Shown here in pieces: positions 16,975 to 25,789 of a stretch of 64,000 nt of DNA. Within the stretch, counting starts at the first letter, position 1. Each line of letters begins with the position of its first letter. Source of the DNA: Mycobacterium sp. NBC_00419 (GTDB lineage: Bacteria > Actinomycetota > Actinomycetes > Mycobacteriales > Mycobacteriaceae). Below the pieces are notes generated by a model that ran no database searches, was not told the origin of the DNA, and saw nothing but the letters and a program-made list of their open reading frames with translations. The position numbers and the translations under genes were made by a program. Location of the stretch: assembly GCF_036023875.1 (NCBI RefSeq), contig NZ_CP107931.1:5456001-5520000 (forward strand), given 5' to 3'.

Positions 16975-19143
16975 CTAGGCCGTCTTTTGAAGCACGAGAA
17001 CCGAACGGGGCGCGACGGTGATCGTCTCACCTGCCTTCACCACGACGTCGGTGCTGCCGGTGGCATCAGAGGTGTCCAGCACAGCTGTCCACTGAGCGGC
17101 GTAGTCGCCGTCCGGAGTGACGAAGTCGACCGGCTTGCTGTGGGCGTTGAACGACAGCAGGAAGGAATCGTCGACCACCCGTTCGCCGCGAGCGTTCGGG
17201 GCCGTGATGGCTTCACCGTTGAGGAACACCGCGACGCACTTGAAACCCGAGCCCCAGTCGTCATGGGTCATCTCGCTGCTGGCCGGGGTAAGCCACGCGA
17301 TGTCGCGAACCTGATCACCGACACGGATCAGCTCACCCTCGAAGAACCGCCTGCGCCGGAACACCGGATGGTTCTTGCGCAGGGCGGTGACTTTGCGGGT
17401 GAACTCGAGCAGATCACCGTTGGTATCGCGCAGGCTCCAGTCGATCCAGGACACCGGCGAGTCCTGGCAGTAGACGTTGTTGTTGCCCAACTGAGTTCGG
17501 CCGATCTCGTCGCCGTGGGAGATCATCGGCGTGCCCTGCGAGAGCATCAGGGTGACCAGGATGTTGCGCATCTGCTGATGGCGCAGCGCCAGGATCGCCG
17601 GCTCATCCGTGGGGCCCTCCACACCGCAGTTCCATGACCGGTTGTGACTCTCGCCGTCGCGGTTGTCCTCGCCGTTGGCTTCGTTGTGCTTATCGTTGTA
17701 GGACACCAGGTCGGCCAGGGTGAAGCCGTCGTGGCAGGTGACGAAGTTGATGCTGGCGCTGGGCCGCCGGCCGGTGGCCTCGTAGAGATCCGATGACCCG
17801 GTCAGCCGGGAGGCGAACTCCCCCAGGGTGGCCGGCTCCCCGCGCCAGTAGTCGCGAACGGTGTCGCGGTACTTGCCGTTCCACTCGGTCCACAAGCCGG
17901 GGAAGTTGCCGACCTGGTAGCCACCCTCGCCGACGTCCCACGGCTCGGCGATGAGTTTGACCTGGCTGATCACCGGGTCCTGCTGGACCAGGTCGAAGAA
18001 GGCCGAGAGCCGGTCGACGTCGTAGAACTCCCGGGCCAGGGTGGATGCCAGGTCGAACCGGAAGCCGTCGACGTGCATCTCGAGCACCCAGTACCGCAGC
18101 GAGTCCATGATCAGCTGCAGGGTGTGCGGATGGCGTGCATTGAGACTGTTCCCGGTGCCGGTGAAGTCCTTGTAGAAGCGTTTGTCGTCGTCGAGCAGGC
18201 GGTAGTAGGCGGCGTTGTCGATGCCGCGGAAGTTGAGGGTCGGGCCGAGGTGATTGCCTTCGGCGGTGTGGTTGTAGACGACGTCGAGGATCACCTCGAT
18301 ACCGGCTTCGTGGAACGAGCGCACCATGGTCTTGAATTCCGCGACCGCCGCGCCCGCGTGTTGGGTCGCGGCGTACTGGTAGTGCGGCGCGAAGAACCCG
18401 AAGGTGTTGTAGCCCCAGTAATTTCGCAGTCCGAGGTCGAGCAATCGGTGGTCGTGCAGGAACTGGTGTACCGGCATCAGCTCGATTGCGGTGACGTTGA
18501 GTGACTTGAGGTGATCGATCACCGAGGGATGCCCCAGCCCGGCATAGGTTCCGCGCAATTCCTCCGGAACGCCCGGATGGGTTTGGGTCATCCCCTTCAC
18601 ATGCGCTTCGTAGATGATCGTCTCGTGGTACGGGGTACGCGGCGGATGGTCGGATCCCCAGTGGAAGAACGGGTTGATCACGACGCTGGTCATCGTGTGG
18701 CCCAGCGAATCCACCATCGGCGGGGTGCCGCCCGTGGCGAGGTCGTCGGCCGTCATGTCGTAGGAATACAGCGCCTGGGTGAACTCGAAATCGCCGTGAA
18801 ACGATTTGCCGTACGGGTCCAGCAGCAGCTTGCTGGGGTCGCATCGGTGCCCGGCCGCGGGGTCCCAGGGGCCGTACACCCGGAAGCCGTAGCGCTGCCC
18901 GGGCGTGATGGTGGGCAGGTAGGCGTGCCAGACGAATCCGTCGACTTCGTCGAGATTGATGCGGTTTTCGGTGCCGTCCTTATCGATCAGGCACAGCTCG
19001 ACCTTCTCGGCCACCTCGGAGAACAACGAGAAGTTTGTGCCCGCACCGTCGTAGGTGGCGCCCAACGGGTAGGCAGTACCTGGCCACACCGTGGTCACGC
19101 TCGGTGTGGGGAGAGCTGAGCCTGCTGGTTCGCTCGACGACAT
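16975..19143 (-). CDS. treX: Glycogen debranching enzyme (isoamylase type)
   Basis: A 722-residue GH13 isoamylase/GlgX-type enzyme that cuts alpha-1,6 branches of glycogen and supplies linear maltodextrin to TreY and TreZ. An N-terminal CBM48-like domain (YPLGATYDGAGTNFSLFSEVA) precedes the barrel, with DVVYNHTAEGNHLGP, GFRFDLASTLAREF (nucleophile), LIAEPWDVGEGGYQ (acid/base) and FVTCHDGFTLADLVSYNDKHN. The catalytic set is complete. Upstream, the acyltransferase gene on the same strand ends 41 bases away. A TAAGGT hexamer six bases before the ATG could also give the operon its own leaderless promoter. Confidence 0.93.
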   Translation of the reverse strand: MSSSEPAGSALPTPSVTTVWPGTAYPLGATYDGAGTNFSLFSEVAEKVELCLIDKDGTENRINLDEVDGFVWHAYLPTITPGQRYGFRVYGPWDPAAGHRCDPSKLLLDPYGKSFHGDFEFTQALYSYDMTADDLATGGTPPMVDSLGHTMTSVVINPFFHWGSDHPPRTPYHETIIYEAHVKGMTQTHPGVPEELRGTYAGLGHPSVIDHLKSLNVTAIELMPVHQFLHDHRLLDLGLRNYWGYNTFGFFAPHYQYAATQHAGAAVAEFKTMVRSFHEAGIEVILDVVYNHTAEGNHLGPTLNFRGIDNAAYYRLLDDDKRFYKDFTGTGNSLNARHPHTLQLIMDSLRYWVLEMHVDGFRFDLASTLAREFYDVDRLSAFFDLVQQDPVISQVKLIAEPWDVGEGGYQVGNFPGLWTEWNGKYRDTVRDYWRGEPATLGEFASRLTGSSDLYEATGRRPSASINFVTCHDGFTLADLVSYNDKHNEANGEDNRDGESHNRSWNCGVEGPTDEPAILALRHQQMRNILVTLMLSQGTPMISHGDEIGRTQLGNNNVYCQDSPVSWIDWSLRDTNGDLLEFTRKVTALRKNHPVFRRRRFFEGELIRVGDQVRDIAWLTPASSEMTHDDWGSGFKCVAVFLNGEAITAPNARGERVVDDSFLLSFNAHSKPVDFVTPDGDYAAQWTAVLDTSDATGSTDVVVKAGETITVAPRSVLVLQKTA

Positions 19144-19149
19144 CTTCTG

Positions 19150-19155
19150 ACCTTA
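19150..19155 (-). promoter_or_regulatory. Candidate -10 box for treX
   Basis: TAAGGT on the minus strand ends six bases before the treX ATG at 19143. That spacing would start transcription at or next to the ATG. No -35 element is obvious, and the intervening CAGAAG could instead act as a poor ribosome-binding site. Confidence 0.3.
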
Positions 19156-19184
19156 TCGGCGCCGGCGCCGCGACGCTCGGGCAG

Positions 19185-21329
19185 TCACCACCAGCCCGTC
19201 GCCGCACGCAATTGACGCCCCAGTTCCGGAATGAGGGTGCGCATATACGTCGCTGACAGGTGATGAGAATCGTGGTAGAGCAGCACATTTCCCTCCACCG
19301 CTCGACACCAGTCCGGCCGGCACACCGCATCGCTGAGATCGAGGACCCTCATCAGCGGGAACTGGCCGAGGAAGTCCAGTGTCTGGTTGCGGTCGGAGAG
19401 AACCTCGGAGCGCTTGATGCCGCACGACACCGCGTCGCCGCCGTTGGCCAGGCAATCCGACGGGAAGAATGGCTTTCCGTTGCGCACCATCCACGGGGTG
19501 TCGCGCATGGCGAGGATCGGAATGTTGTTGTCCGACAACGTCTGCCAGATCCCGATGTAGGTGGCCGGCATCACGTCACCCGGCTTGATGTTCCATGGCC
19601 GCGTCGAGGTGGTGAACACGTAGTCGGGGTGGTCTTGGATCAGCTTGGCCATCACCCGCTCGTTCCAGGTGTGGCACTGCGGGTAGGGCCGATTGTCGCC
19701 CATCACCAGCGGCGTCTGCTCGGTGGTCAGCGGACAGCCCATCTTGAGATAGGTCACGATCTTGAAGTGGTGCATCTTGCCCAGGACGTCGAGCGCGGTG
19801 ATCCAGTGCTCGGCGTGCGAGCCACCGGCCAGCGCGATGGTGCGGGTGGCCGACTCGTCGCCATAGGTGCAGTTGATGATCCCGACGTTGTCGAAATCGC
19901 TGATACATCCGTCGTTGGTCGACTCAGGCAGGTCGTTCTGTGCTTCCAGGACCGTGGGCCGCATCGGCAGCTTGGGTACCCGGGCATGCTCGGTGAGCGC
20001 CCGGGCGCCCGGGTAGCTGTCCGACGACAGTGCGGCGAGCTCCTTGCCGCTCGCCCGCTGCACGGTGACGTGCTCACGCCAGGTGAACGACGTCGCCGTG
20101 AGCGCCACCCCGAGCAGCGCCACGGTGGTGCCCAGCGCGATCGTGGGGCGGCGCAGCCGGGTTCGCCAGGGGATCACGATGGCCTGGGGCGCGGTGGCGG
20201 CTGCCGGGCGACGGTAGCGCAGCGGCTCTTCGACGAAACGCATCGTCAGGTAGGCCAGCACGCCGGAGATGGCGAGGATCGCGGCGCCGTCGAGCAGGCC
20301 GGCGTGGCCGTCGCCGGTATAGGCCAGCCAGAAGATCAGCAGCGGCCAATGCCACAGATACAGCGAGTACGCCATGGAGCCGAGCGTCACCAGCGGTGCG
20401 GTGGCGAGCAGCCGGCTGGGGAGCGGCATCCGGTCGGCGGTCGACGGCCGGGATTGTCTGTTGGCCGCCGCCAGAATCATCAGCAGCGCCGCGCCGACGG
20501 GTACCAGCGCCCACGGTCCGGGGAACTCCTTGACGCCGTCGATCAGCGCGCCGCACGATGCGATGACGGCCAGCCCGATGCAGGCGGCCACGGTCCGCAG
20601 CCACATCGGCCATCTGACGTAGGGGACCAGGGCGCCGACGAGCGCGCCCACCAGCAACTCCCAGGCCCGGGCGAAGCTGTTGTAGTAAGCGGTGGTCTGG
20701 TTGGCCTGATGGGCGAAGATGGCAAAGACGAACGACGCGACGGTCAGGACGCTCAGCAACACGATGAACGTGGGGCGCAGCCGTTTGCCCAGCCGGCGGC
20801 GCAGAGCGTAGGCAAACAGGAAGACAAGGATCAGGAACGCGATGTAGAACTGCCCCTGAACAGACATCGACCAGATGTGCTGCAGCGGGCTGACCGCCTC
20901 ACCGGCGCGCAAGTAGTTCGACGCCGTCGCCGACAGCTCCCAGTTCTGGTAGTAGCCCAGGCTGGCCAAGCTCTGATCAGCAAATGTCTCCCAGCGCGTC
21001 TCCGGTTGCACGAGGATGGTGAGCACCGCAGCCGCGGCAAGCACGACCACGAGCGCGGGGAGTAGTCGGCGCACCAGTCGTTTGATCTCCGGCCACGGCG
21101 ACAGCGACGCCTCCGGTTTGAGTGCGGTCCGTAACAGCGAACCGCCGAAGAAGAATCCGGACAGCACCAGGAACACGTCGACCCCACCGGAAACCCGCCC
21201 GAACCACACGTGGAACACGGCCACGAGCGCGATCGCGACGCCACGGAGGCCGTCGAGGTCGTGCCGGTAGAAGCCGGACTGCCGGGTCCCCATGGCGGCA
21301 GTCGGCGAAGCCGGAGTGAGGGTCATCAT
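19185..21329 (-). CDS. Membrane acyltransferase with SGNH-like C-terminal domain (OafA/Rv1565c type)
   Basis: A 714-residue protein. The N-terminal ~400 residues form an acyltransferase-3 domain with about ten membrane helices (FYRHDLDGLRGVAIALVAVF, then GGVDVFLVLSGFFFGGSLL). A further helix segment follows near residue 410. The extracytoplasmic C-terminal ~280 residues resemble an SGNH hydrolase. The putative nucleophile block reads AGGSHAEHW near residue 501, not the usual GDSH, while the terminal DxxH block is intact (YHDSHHLS near 685). Such proteins O-acylate cell-surface glycans; the substrate is unknown. Two adjacent ATG codons (21329, 21326) are possible starts. It is divergent from bioA and may be cotranscribed with treXYZ. 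Confidence 0.85.
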   Translation of the reverse strand: MMTLTPASPTAAMGTRQSGFYRHDLDGLRGVAIALVAVFHVWFGRVSGGVDVFLVLSGFFFGGSLLRTALKPEASLSPWPEIKRLVRRLLPALVVVLAAAAVLTILVQPETRWETFADQSLASLGYYQNWELSATASNYLRAGEAVSPLQHIWSMSVQGQFYIAFLILVFLFAYALRRRLGKRLRPTFIVLLSVLTVASFVFAIFAHQANQTTAYYNSFARAWELLVGALVGALVPYVRWPMWLRTVAACIGLAVIASCGALIDGVKEFPGPWALVPVGAALLMILAAANRQSRPSTADRMPLPSRLLATAPLVTLGSMAYSLYLWHWPLLIFWLAYTGDGHAGLLDGAAILAISGVLAYLTMRFVEEPLRYRRPAAATAPQAIVIPWRTRLRRPTIALGTTVALLGVALTATSFTWREHVTVQRASGKELAALSSDSYPGARALTEHARVPKLPMRPTVLEAQNDLPESTNDGCISDFDNVGIINCTYGDESATRTIALAGGSHAEHWITALDVLGKMHHFKIVTYLKMGCPLTTEQTPLVMGDNRPYPQCHTWNERVMAKLIQDHPDYVFTTSTRPWNIKPGDVMPATYIGIWQTLSDNNIPILAMRDTPWMVRNGKPFFPSDCLANGGDAVSCGIKRSEVLSDRNQTLDFLGQFPLMRVLDLSDAVCRPDWCRAVEGNVLLYHDSHHLSATYMRTLIPELGRQLRAATGWW

Positions 21330-21453
21330 GATCGAGGGATAATCTACCGAACCTCGCTGAACAGCTCACCTCCAGCGAACCGCCCCAGTGGGCGCCGGCC
21401 GGCGAGGAGCAAAGGCCGCCGGGAAGGCGGGCGGCGGCACCGTCGCCCTGCAC

Positions 21454-21459
21454 TAGGCT
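21454..21459 (+). promoter_or_regulatory. Candidate -10 box for bioA
   Basis: TAGGCT lies eight bases before the bioA GTG at 21468, predicting a leaderless or nearly leaderless mRNA. The 138-base divergent gap to the acyltransferase (21330-21467) holds one TGAAC half-site (21358-21362) with no matching GTTCA arm. I therefore see no full BioQ operator for bioA. Confidence 0.4.
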
Positions 21460-21467
21460 TCCACAGC

Positions 21468-22760
21468 GTGTCGGCGTTGACCCCAGAGCAGATCAGCGCG
21501 ATCGATGCCGCGCACATCTGGCACCCCTACAGCACCATCGGGGCCGAGGCGATGCCGCCGGTGGTTGCGGTGGCAGCCCATGGCGCCTGGCTCACTCTGG
21601 TGCGCGACGGCACCGAGATCCGTGTGCTCGACGCGATGGCGTCCTGGTGGACCGCCGTGCACGGACATGGTCACCCGGTTCTCGACGAGGCGATGCGCCG
21701 CCAGCTGGCGGTGATGAACCACGTCATGTTCGGCGGTCTCACCCATGAACCGGCCGCTCGGCTGGCGCAACTGCTCGTCGACATCACCCCGCAGGGCCTG
21801 GACACGGTGTTCTTCTCCGACTCGGGCTCGGTGGCGGTGGAGGTCGCGGCCAAGATGGCGCTGCAGTACTGGCGCAGCCTGGGCCGATTCGGCAAGAACC
21901 GAATGATGACGTGGCGCGGCGGCTACCACGGCGACACGTTTACCCCGATGAGTGTGTGTGACCCCGACGGCGGCATGCATTCACTGTGGACGGACGTGTT
22001 GTTCCCGCAACTGTTCGCCCCGCCGGTGCCCGCCGACTACGACCCGGGCTACGTCGCAGCCTTCGAGGCACAGCTTGGCGAGCATGCCGACGAGGTCGCC
22101 GCGGTCATCGTCGAGCCGGTGGTGCAGGGGGCGGGCGGTATGCGTTTCCACGACCCGCGCTACCTCACCGACCTACGGGCCATCTGCGAACGGCACAACG
22201 TCCTGCTGATCTTCGATGAGATCGCCACCGGTTTCGGGCGCACGGGGGAGTTGTTCGCCGCCGACCATGCCGGTGTCAGCCCGGACATCATGTGCGTGGG
22301 CAAGGCGCTGACGGGCGGTTACGTCACGCTGGCCGCCACGCTGTGCACGCTCGAGATCGCCCGCACCATCAGCGGCAGCGAAGCCGGGGCGCTCATGCAC
22401 GGCCCGACGTTCATGGCCAACGCCCTGGCCTGTGCGGTGTCGGTGGCCTCGGTGGAGTTGCTGCTCGCCCAGGACTGGCGGGCCACGGTGGCCGAGATCA
22501 GCGCCGGCCTGGCTACGGGCCTGGAGCCGGCGCGTGCCCTGCCCGCAGTGGCTGACGTGCGGGTTCTCGGTGCCATCGGTGTCATCGAGACCCGCGAACC
22601 CGTCGACGTCACGACCGTCACCCGGGTCGCCCTGGACAACGGCGTGTGGCTGCGGCCGTTCCGCAACCTCATCTACGCGATGCCGCCGTTCGTCTGCACC
22701 CCCGGCGAGGTCGCCCAGATCACCTCGGCGATGGTCGCGGCGGCCCGTGCACTAACCTGA
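21468..22760 (+). CDS. bioA: Adenosylmethionine-8-amino-7-oxononanoate aminotransferase
   Basis: A 430-residue class III PLP aminotransferase making 7,8-diaminopelargonate (DAPA) from KAPA, with S-adenosylmethionine as amino donor. Signatures are HIWHPYSTI near the start (substrate site), MASWWTAVHGHGHP, FFSDSGSVAVEVAAKMALQY, FDEIATGFGRTG, and CVGKALTGGYVTLAATL with the PLP lysine. The GTG at 21468 is chosen because the open frame further upstream is a low-complexity shadow and a -10 box sits just before it. The TGA is also the first three bases of the BioQ operator that precedes bioF. Confidence 0.95.
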   Translation: MSALTPEQISAIDAAHIWHPYSTIGAEAMPPVVAVAAHGAWLTLVRDGTEIRVLDAMASWWTAVHGHGHPVLDEAMRRQLAVMNHVMFGGLTHEPAARLAQLLVDITPQGLDTVFFSDSGSVAVEVAAKMALQYWRSLGRFGKNRMMTWRGGYHGDTFTPMSVCDPDGGMHSLWTDVLFPQLFAPPVPADYDPGYVAAFEAQLGEHADEVAAVIVEPVVQGAGGMRFHDPRYLTDLRAICERHNVLLIFDEIATGFGRTGELFAADHAGVSPDIMCVGKALTGGYVTLAATLCTLEIARTISGSEAGALMHGPTFMANALACAVSVASVELLLAQDWRATVAEISAGLATGLEPARALPAVADVRVLGAIGVIETREPVDVTTVTRVALDNGVWLRPFRNLIYAMPPFVCTPGEVAQITSAMVAAARALT

Positions 22761-22770
22761 ACGGTGTTCA
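22753..22770 (+). promoter_or_regulatory. BioQ-type operator with overlapping -10, upstream of bioF
   Basis: TGAAC-GGT-GTTCA (22758-22770) is a perfect inverted repeat with a three-base centre. A -10 hexamer TAACCT (22753-22758) abuts and shares its last base with the left arm, and the bioA stop codon lies inside the arm. A second copy of the same -10/operator arrangement precedes bioB. The TGAAC-N3 inverted motif matches, from memory, the recognition sequence reported for the TetR-type biotin repressor BioQ. Confidence 0.8.
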
Positions 22771-22792
22771 ATTCCTGCCCCGAGGAGTGCCC

Positions 22793-23941
22793 GTGACCCG
22801 CGTCGGTCTTTCACCGCTGGCCTGGCTCGACACCGTCGAGCAGCAGCGTCGGCAGGCAGGGCTGCGTCGGTCACTGCGTCGGCGGCCCGCGGTGGCATGC
22901 GAACTCGACCTGGCCTCCAACGACTACCTGGGCTTGTCCCAGCACCCTGCCGTCATCGACGGCGGCGTGGCCGCGCTGCGCACCTGGGGTGCGGGCTCGA
23001 CCGGCTCCCGGCTGGTCACCGGTAACACCGAGCTGCACGAGCAGTTCGAGACCGCGCTGGCCGGTTTCGTCGGCGCCGAGGCTGCGCTGGTGTTCTCCTC
23101 CGGTTACGCCGCCAATCTCGGTGCGGTGACCGCGCTGTCGGGGCCGGGCTCGCTCGTCGTCTCCGATGCGCTCGCGCACGCCTCGCTGGTCGACGCGTGC
23201 CGCCTGTCCCGTGCGCGGGTGGCCGTCACAGCCCACAACGACGTCGAGGCCGTCGAGGCCGCTCTGGCTGGCCGCGACGAAGAACGCGCGCTGGTGATCA
23301 CCGACTCGGTGTTCAGCACCGACGGCGCGCTGGCGCCTCTGCGCCGGCTGCATGAGGTGTGCCGCACCCACCGCGCCCTGCTGCTCGTCGACGAGGCGCA
23401 CGGGCTGGGTGTGCGCGGTGCCGGTGGTCGCGGGCTGCTCCACGAGGCCGGCCTGGCCGGTGAGCCCGACATCGTGATGACGACGACGATGTCGAAATCG
23501 CTTGGCAGCCAAGGCGGTGTGGTGCTCGGCCCACTGGCGGTACGTGACCATCTGATTGACGCGGCCCGCACGTTCATCTTCGACACCGGGCTGACTCCGG
23601 CAGCGGTCGGCGCTGCCGCGGCCGCTCTCGACGTCCTCGTCGACGAGCCGTGGCGAGCCGAGGCCGTCGTCACCCGGGCGCGCGAACTGGCCGACATGTG
23701 TGACGTCCCCGAGGCGCCGGAATCGGCGGTGGTCTCGGTCATCCTTGGCGACCCGGAGGTTGCGGTCGCCACCGCCGCCGCGTGCCTGGACGCCGGTGTT
23801 CGCGTCGGCTGCTTCCGGCCGCCCACCGTTCCGGCGGGGACGTCACGGCTGCGGCTGACCGCGCGGGCCTCGCTGACCGACGAGGACATGGAGTTGGCCC
23901 GCCAGGTTTTCACCACGGTGTTGGGGGCGCAGCGGTCATGA
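22793..23941 (+). CDS. bioF: 8-amino-7-oxononanoate synthase
   Basis: A 382-residue PLP enzyme of the alpha-oxoamine synthase family that condenses pimeloyl-ACP/CoA with alanine to KAPA. Key stretches are [68 protein letters not shown] and [16 protein letters not shown], where the PLP lysine follows the TMS triad. The start is GTG at 22793 with a GAGGAG ribosome-binding site at 22782-22787. The BioQ-type operator lies 23 bases upstream. The stop overlaps bioD (ATGA). Confidence 0.95.
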   Translation: MTRVGLSPLAWLDTVEQQRRQAGLRRSLRRRPAVACELDLASNDYLGLSQHPAVIDGGVAALRTWGAGSTGSRLVTGNTELHEQFETALAGFVGAEAALVFSSGYAANLGAVTALSGPGSLVVSDALAHASLVDACRLSRARVAVTAHNDVEAVEAALAGRDEERALVITDSVFSTDGALAPLRRLHEVCRTHRALLLVDEAHGLGVRGAGGRGLLHEAGLAGEPDIVMTTTMSKSLGSQGGVVLGPLAVRDHLIDAARTFIFDTGLTPAAVGAAAAALDVLVDEPWRAEAVVTRARELADMCDVPEAPESAVVSVILGDPEVAVATAAACLDAGVRVGCFRPPTVPAGTSRLRLTARASLTDEDMELARQVFTTVLGAQRS

Positions 23942-24612
23942 GCATCGTCGTCATCACCGGAACCGGTACCGGCGTCGGCAAGACCGTCGCCACCGCCGCC
24001 CTGGCCTGTCATGCCAGGGTCACCGGCCGCGACGTGGCGGTGTGCAAACCGGTTCAGACCGGGACGGCCGGCGGTGACGACGACCTGGCCGAGATCCACC
24101 GGCTGGCCGGAGTCACCGAACTGGTCGGAGTGGCCCGGTACCCCGAGCCGCTGGCTCCGGTGGCTGCTGCTGAACGCGCCGGCCTGCCGCTTCCGTCGAG
24201 TGCCGATCTGCTGACCGCCATCCGCGCTCTGGATCGCCCCGGCCGGCTGACGCTCGTCGAGGGCGCCGGCGGGTTGCTGGTCGAACTGGCGCACGGTGGC
24301 GTGACGCTGCGCGATCTGGCGGTTGAGCTCGGCGCGCCGGTCCTCATCGTCACCGAGGCCGGGCTGGGCACGCTCAACAACACCGCCCTGAACCTGGAAG
24401 CGCTTGGCAGCAAAGGCCTTTCGACTGCCGGGCTGGTGATCGGCGCGTGGCCGGCGCAGCCGGGCGCTGCCGAGAAGTCCAATCGCGACGCGCTGGCCCA
24501 GATGGCGCCCGTGCGCGCGGCGCTGCCCGCCGGCGCGTCGACCTTGTCGCCCAAGGACTTCGAATTGTTGAGCGCCAGGGCGTTCGACCCGAACTGGTTC
24601 GCCGGTCTGTAG
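23938..24612 (+). CDS. bioD: Dethiobiotin synthetase
   Basis: A 224-residue ATP-dependent carboxylase closing the ureido ring of dethiobiotin from DAPA and CO2. The N-terminal P-loop [15 protein letters not shown], the DAPA-binding KPVQTG segment (residue ~37) and the [14 protein letters not shown] loop are all present. The C-terminal part is compact, as in mycobacterial BioD. It overlaps bioF by four bases, so bioF-bioD form one unit under the operator at 22758-22770. Confidence 0.95.
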   Translation: MSIVVITGTGTGVGKTVATAALACHARVTGRDVAVCKPVQTGTAGGDDDLAEIHRLAGVTELVGVARYPEPLAPVAAAERAGLPLPSSADLLTAIRALDRPGRLTLVEGAGGLLVELAHGGVTLRDLAVELGAPVLIVTEAGLGTLNNTALNLEALGSKGLSTAGLVIGAWPAQPGAAEKSNRDALAQMAPVRAALPAGASTLSPKDFELLSARAFDPNWFAGL

Positions 24613-24618
24613 AACCCG

Positions 24619-25143
24619 GTGGCGCACTCGATCGAGTTGCTGCTCGATGATCGCAGCGATGCGGCGATCAGGAAGCTGTGGCAGGCGCTCGACGACGCGG
24701 CACTGCCTAGCCAGGTGCGGGTGAAGTCGGCCACCAACCGGCCGCACATCACCGTGCTGGCGGCCGACCGGATCTCCCCGGATGTCGACTCCGCGTTGGT
24801 GCAACTGGCGCCGCGTATCCCACTACCCGTCCTGGTGGGTGCGCCGCTGGTCTTCGGCGGCGGACGACTCGTGCTGGCCCGGTTGATCGTCGCCTCGGCG
24901 GAGCTGCTGGAACTGCACCGCGAGGTCTACGACATCTGCCTGCCGCATCTGCCGGGCGACCCGTACGGTCACACCGCACCGGGGCAGTGGACCCCGCACG
25001 CCACCCTGGGACGCCGGCTGACCGCGGCGCAGCTCGGCAGTGCGTTCGAGGTGATCGAGGGTTTGTCCGGCGACATCGCGGCGAGCGCAGTCGGGTTGCG
25101 CCGATGGGACGGCGACCAGCGTGTCGAGCGCGTGCTGATCTAG
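24619..25143 (+). CDS. 2H phosphoesterase-like (2'-5' RNA ligase superfamily) protein
   Basis: A 174-residue soluble protein matching Rv1571 in position. Two HxT-type motifs of the 2H superfamily are visible, HITVLAAD near residue 36 and HATLGRRL near 130, in the family's usual spacing. The second reads His-Ala-Thr. Members act on cyclic phosphates or RNA termini; the substrate here is unknown. The start is GTG at 24619, six bases after the bioD stop, so it may ride on the bioFD message. It is convergent with bioQ and their stops overlap by four bases. Confidence 0.75.
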   Translation: MAHSIELLLDDRSDAAIRKLWQALDDAALPSQVRVKSATNRPHITVLAADRISPDVDSALVQLAPRIPLPVLVGAPLVFGGGRLVLARLIVASAELLELHREVYDICLPHLPGDPYGHTAPGQWTPHATLGRRLTAAQLGSAFEVIEGLSGDIAASAVGLRRWDGDQRVERVLI

Positions 25144-25730
25144 CTGACGTCGGTAGTGCTCATCCGCTGGGCGGCCAGGCCGTCGGTGAGCAGCCGGAGG
25201 CCGAACGCGAACCCCCCGGACGGATCGGCGGTCAGGACCGACTGCCCTTCCGGGAGTGCGCCTGCCGCATCCCATTGCAACCGGGACTGCTCGTCGGCTG
25301 TGGCGCCCAGCACGTAGTGCAGCACGGTGCGCGCGGCCTGCACCCGGTGGCCGCCGTCGACCCCGGCTTCGCCGGCGGCCTCGGCCAGCACGCCCAGGAT
25401 GTGGTCCACGGCCCGGGACTGGCCGGCCGCGAAACTGGCCGACACCAGCTCGGCGCCGTCGGTGTGCGACAGCAGGGCATCGCGCAGTGCGCGGCACACC
25501 ACTTCGATGCGCTCGCGCCAGTCGGCGGCGGCAAGGTCTGCGCACGCCGGTGTGAGCACCTGGTCGGCCACCGCGCCGAGAAGTTCCTGCTTGTTGGCGA
25601 AATGCCAGTACAGCGCGCCGGGTGTCACGTCGAGCTCGCGGGCCAGCCGGCGCATCGTGAGGTCGGCGATCCCGTAGTTGTCGAGGATGGTGGCGGCCTT
25701 GGCCACCACGTCGCGTTTGTGCAGCTGCAC
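25140..25730 (-). CDS. bioQ: TetR-family biotin repressor BioQ
   Basis: A 196-residue TetR regulator. The N-terminal helix-turn-helix (AATILDNYGIADLTMRRLAREL, then VTPGALYWHFANKQELLGAV) is clear. The C-terminal part is a TetR_C-type ligand/dimer domain. Divergence from bioB and two matching inverted repeats in front of bioB and bioF identify it as BioQ, described in M. smegmatis and Corynebacterium. There it represses biotin genes, apparently without binding biotin itself. The start is GTG at 25730, with TAGGCT (25737-25742) six bases before it, so its mRNA is probably leaderless and autoregulated. Confidence 0.88.
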   Translation of the reverse strand: MQLHKRDVVAKAATILDNYGIADLTMRRLARELDVTPGALYWHFANKQELLGAVADQVLTPACADLAAADWRERIEVVCRALRDALLSHTDGAELVSASFAAGQSRAVDHILGVLAEAAGEAGVDGGHRVQAARTVLHYVLGATADEQSRLQWDAAGALPEGQSVLTADPSGGFAFGLRLLTDGLAAQRMSTTDVS

Positions 25731-25736
25731 GCGTCT

Positions 25737-25758
25737 AGCCTAGCCTGAACACTGTTCA
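25737..25758. promoter_or_regulatory. BioQ-type operator and divergent promoters, bioQ/bioB
   Basis: TGAAC-ACT-GTTCA (25746-25758) is a perfect inverted repeat in the 59-base gap. A plus-strand -10 TAGCCT (25741-25746) abuts it for bioB. A minus-strand TAGGCT (25737-25742) serves bioQ. The plus-strand arrangement TARCCTGAAC-N3-GTTCA is the same as in front of bioF. Binding would block both promoters. Confidence 0.82.
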
Positions 25759-25789
25759 AGTTCGACAGACGTAGGCAAAAGGAGCGCCG

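Noticed and set aside
19260..21065. 601-codon plus-strand open frame antisense to the acyltransferase
   Set aside because: Its translation is Arg/Gly/His-rich low-complexity sequence typical of an antisense shadow. The minus-strand gene has clear membrane and SGNH motifs.
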